Source: Gymnogyps californianus
Taxonomy: Eukaryota; Chordata; Aves; Accipitriformes; Cathartidae
Reading direction: 5' to 3'
Assembly (NCBI RefSeq): GCF_018139145.2
Contig: NC_059471.1
Location: 207,781,494 to 207,845,493, forward strand
Length of the DNA stretch: 64,000 nt
Shown: positions 62,223 through 64,000 of the stretch, piece after piece
Layout: every line of letters begins with the position of its first letter
How positions within the stretch are numbered: position 1 is the first letter of the stretch
Program-made: the position numbers and the translations under genes
The notes under the pieces: generated by a model
Database searches by the model: none
Seen by the model: only the letters and a program-made list of their open reading frames with translations
Told to the model about the DNA's origin: nothing

Positions 62223-63255
62223 TGCTCCGTGTGCATGTGCCTACTGGGAATACATTTTCAGCCTCACTACTGGTTGGATCTGTGGCACAGAGCTGCGGCA
62301 GCCTCACCTCTCTTGGAGTGTTGAATCTGGCATGATATGCTTTCCCCTAACAGATAAAATAATATATGTATAAACAAACAAATCCCTAAATTCAGATGGC
62401 TTGGTTATTATTTTGTAACTCTAAAAGAAAAACAACTTCCTCTTCTAAAGGTTTCTCAAGTTTATTTGTAGCTATGCAAGGCTCAGTTTAAATGAGAAAT
62501 CAGGAAAAAATTGTTGAAACACATGCTTTCTTTCTAAATTCCCTAGCAATATATCAGGTATGGCTAGATGGCCTTTGAATACAAACTTGAGTAGCTTCTG
62601 CGTGGGATCTGGCTGCCTGTACTTTTAAGAAGTCTTACTAGCTTGAGCACAGTTCTGAGCTGAACATGGCAACTTGGCTTTTGGAGATAGTCCTGGTGCT
62701 AACTGTAATTCTCAGAGGGGAGGGAGAAGACTTGACCCTGCACTAACATCACCACGGTTTTTGTGTGATATTGGTTTTACATCCTGGCATATTATTTTAA
62801 CCCAGATATTAAAAAAAAAATTGTAAGCAAGTACCATAGGGAGTATTATCATCGGGACAGCAAAGTAACACTTCATTTTCACCTCTTTATCATGGACTAT
62901 TCTGTATACGTCTGTTTTATATAAGTATTTGCTGTTCTGTCTTATTGTACACACAATATTGTAGGGCTGGTTAAACCGAAGATAACAAGGAATTTTTAAG
63001 TACACTAGGGATAAGAGAAAGCCTAACTACTGAGCATGTCTGTTGCTAGATAGATATGGCTAAACTGTTAAGTATACACAGAAAATAAAAAAGTACTTGG
63101 TAAATATTCCCTGTTTACAAAGATGAAGGCTAAAGTATTCGTATCACACAAGAATGAAGAAGTACTTTCCAGTCTATTAGTAACTAAGGTAGATGATGAA
63201 CAGCTACTTGGGATAAACATTTAAGTCAGCAGGACAAAACAAAAAGAAAAAACAA

Positions 63256-63280
63256 CCAACAAACCAACCAACCAAAACCT
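63256..63280. repeat. (AACC)n simple repeat
   Basis: About five AACC/AACA units following an A-rich stretch. No transposon body is recognisable beside it. Confidence 0.75.
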
Positions 63281-64000
63281 TTACGTATTCTTGATTTAAG
63301 GCTAAAAGGGGCAATGAGATACTCTAATCTGACCTCTTGCATACTGTCTGACCACCCACATATCACTGGTCCTTAAAATTCCCTTGGTTACTTCTGTAAC
63401 AGACCTTAACAATTATGTTTACTGGCAGATGTTTGCTTAAAGTGCATCTTCCAGGAAAGCATTAAATATTGATATGAAGACAACAAGAATTTTTCCTTGC
63501 AATTTGTTGAGGCATATTAACTATTTATGTGCCATTCAAATTTATTGGGCTTCAACTAGTGATTCTTGCAGCGCTTTTATCTGACAGTTTTGAGAGTCTA
63601 TGGATGCAAGAGTTTTCCCCAGCGACAGCACTTCTCAGCTGTGATCAAATCAGTTATCAGCCTATTTATTTATGAACTCCAGAACAGCCAAAAAAAGGTC
63701 AAATTCTGTGAGTTTGAGAGTATGTCTGAAATCCAGCTTCTCAGATGACTCACTCAGGACTGTGAGAAGACGCTTTCAAGAACAAAGCAATCAACTATAA
63801 ACCACTTTCAGTACTCAGAGAAGACACCTACAATCTTTTTCTGTAAAATCTGAGCCAATCCTTTTTGTGTTAAATTAGTGCTATGATCCACATTTATGTA
63901 ACAGTATTCAGCCAGAACAAAGGAGACATAGAGTCAAAATCTGAGTTCAAACACTCATCGTTTGCCTCCCAGGAGAGAAAGTGAACTATCAATCCACACA

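Larger units (their letters stand above)
61190..62350 (+). mobile_element. Possible LTR-derived or other repeat block (uncertain)
   Basis: A 1.1-kb GC-richer block unlike the surrounding intron. Its left part has an ATTAAA hexamer (61495-61500) in a pyrimidine-rich setting followed by GTGAGGGACTCTATT, which resembles the R/U5 part of an avian LTR. Next come imperfect ~50-bp repeats, (GT)19, and a right part with AATACATTTTCAGCCTCACT. No gag, pol or env coding sequence, primer-binding site or target duplication could be identified, and the ends are not defined. It may instead be a plain minisatellite in unique sequence. Confidence 0.35.
46541..64000 (-). other. CACNA2D1: CACNA2D1 intron, at least 17.5 kb, runs off the right edge
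   Basis: Upstream of the FNNNAQ exon no sequence encoding the expected DDDFVNVAS or DVSGSVSG peptides is visible on the minus strand, so this is a single intron extending beyond the window. It contains a hairpin at 49614-49644, the long CR1 at 51832-54558, a CTCF-like core at 56872-56885, a short CR1 at 59152-59447, a GC-richer tandem repeat region with (GT)19 at 61190-62350, and (AACC)n at 63256-63280. Confidence 0.78.

Overview
The window reads as vertebrate, most likely bird, nuclear DNA. It is AT-rich and intron-like, and has several CR1 LINE fragments with the CR1 3' tail built from ATTCTATG/ATTCTGTG units. CR1 is the dominant retroposon of birds, but turtles and crocodilians also carry it, so the group is an inference. 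I see no bacterial genes, CRISPR, tRNA or rRNA.

The one host gene recognised is an internal part of CACNA2D1 (voltage-gated calcium channel auxiliary subunit alpha-2/delta-1), on the minus strand. Ten exons lie between 46540 and 3456. All are in frame, bounded by GT-AG sites, and join with compatible phases into 277 uninterrupted codons (831 nt). In transcript order they are 46382-46540, 41296-41400, 21049-21127, 18930-18979, 17231-17320, 14211-14279, 12528-12602, 11099-11173, 7238-7294 and 3456-3527. The first four encode the C-terminal part of the von Willebrand factor A (VWA) domain. The rest encode the start of the following Cache-type ligand-binding region, including the 57-nt cassette known as splice region A. 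The 5' part of the gene (signal peptide, VWA MIDAS DxSxS) lies beyond 64000, and the 3' part (remaining Cache, delta, GPI end) lies left of position 1.

Everything else is intron. The two largest tracts are the 20.2-kb intron 21128-41295 and at least 17.5 kb upstream of 46540. The upstream tract holds a 2.7-kb CR1 in sense orientation to the gene (51832-54558), with a nearly open reverse-transcriptase frame, a frameshift before it and a truncated endonuclease. It also holds a short antisense-to-window CR1 (59152-59447) and a GC-richer block of imperfect tandem repeats plus a (GT)19 microsatellite (61190-62350) that may be LTR-derived. Smaller CR1 pieces lie at 282-798, 11341-12045 and 24891-25060.

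I found no new multi-gene system. The more notable signals are turnover of N-glycosylation sequons in the alpha-2/delta-1 exons relative to mammals, four strong inverted repeats in introns (best: 14-bp perfect stem at 37601-37634), a G-quadruplex-like tract on the sense strand of the large intron (26893-26931), and the degenerate but long-open CR1 ORF2. Comparisons with mammalian alpha-2/delta-1 and CR1 consensus are from memory, not from an alignment run here.
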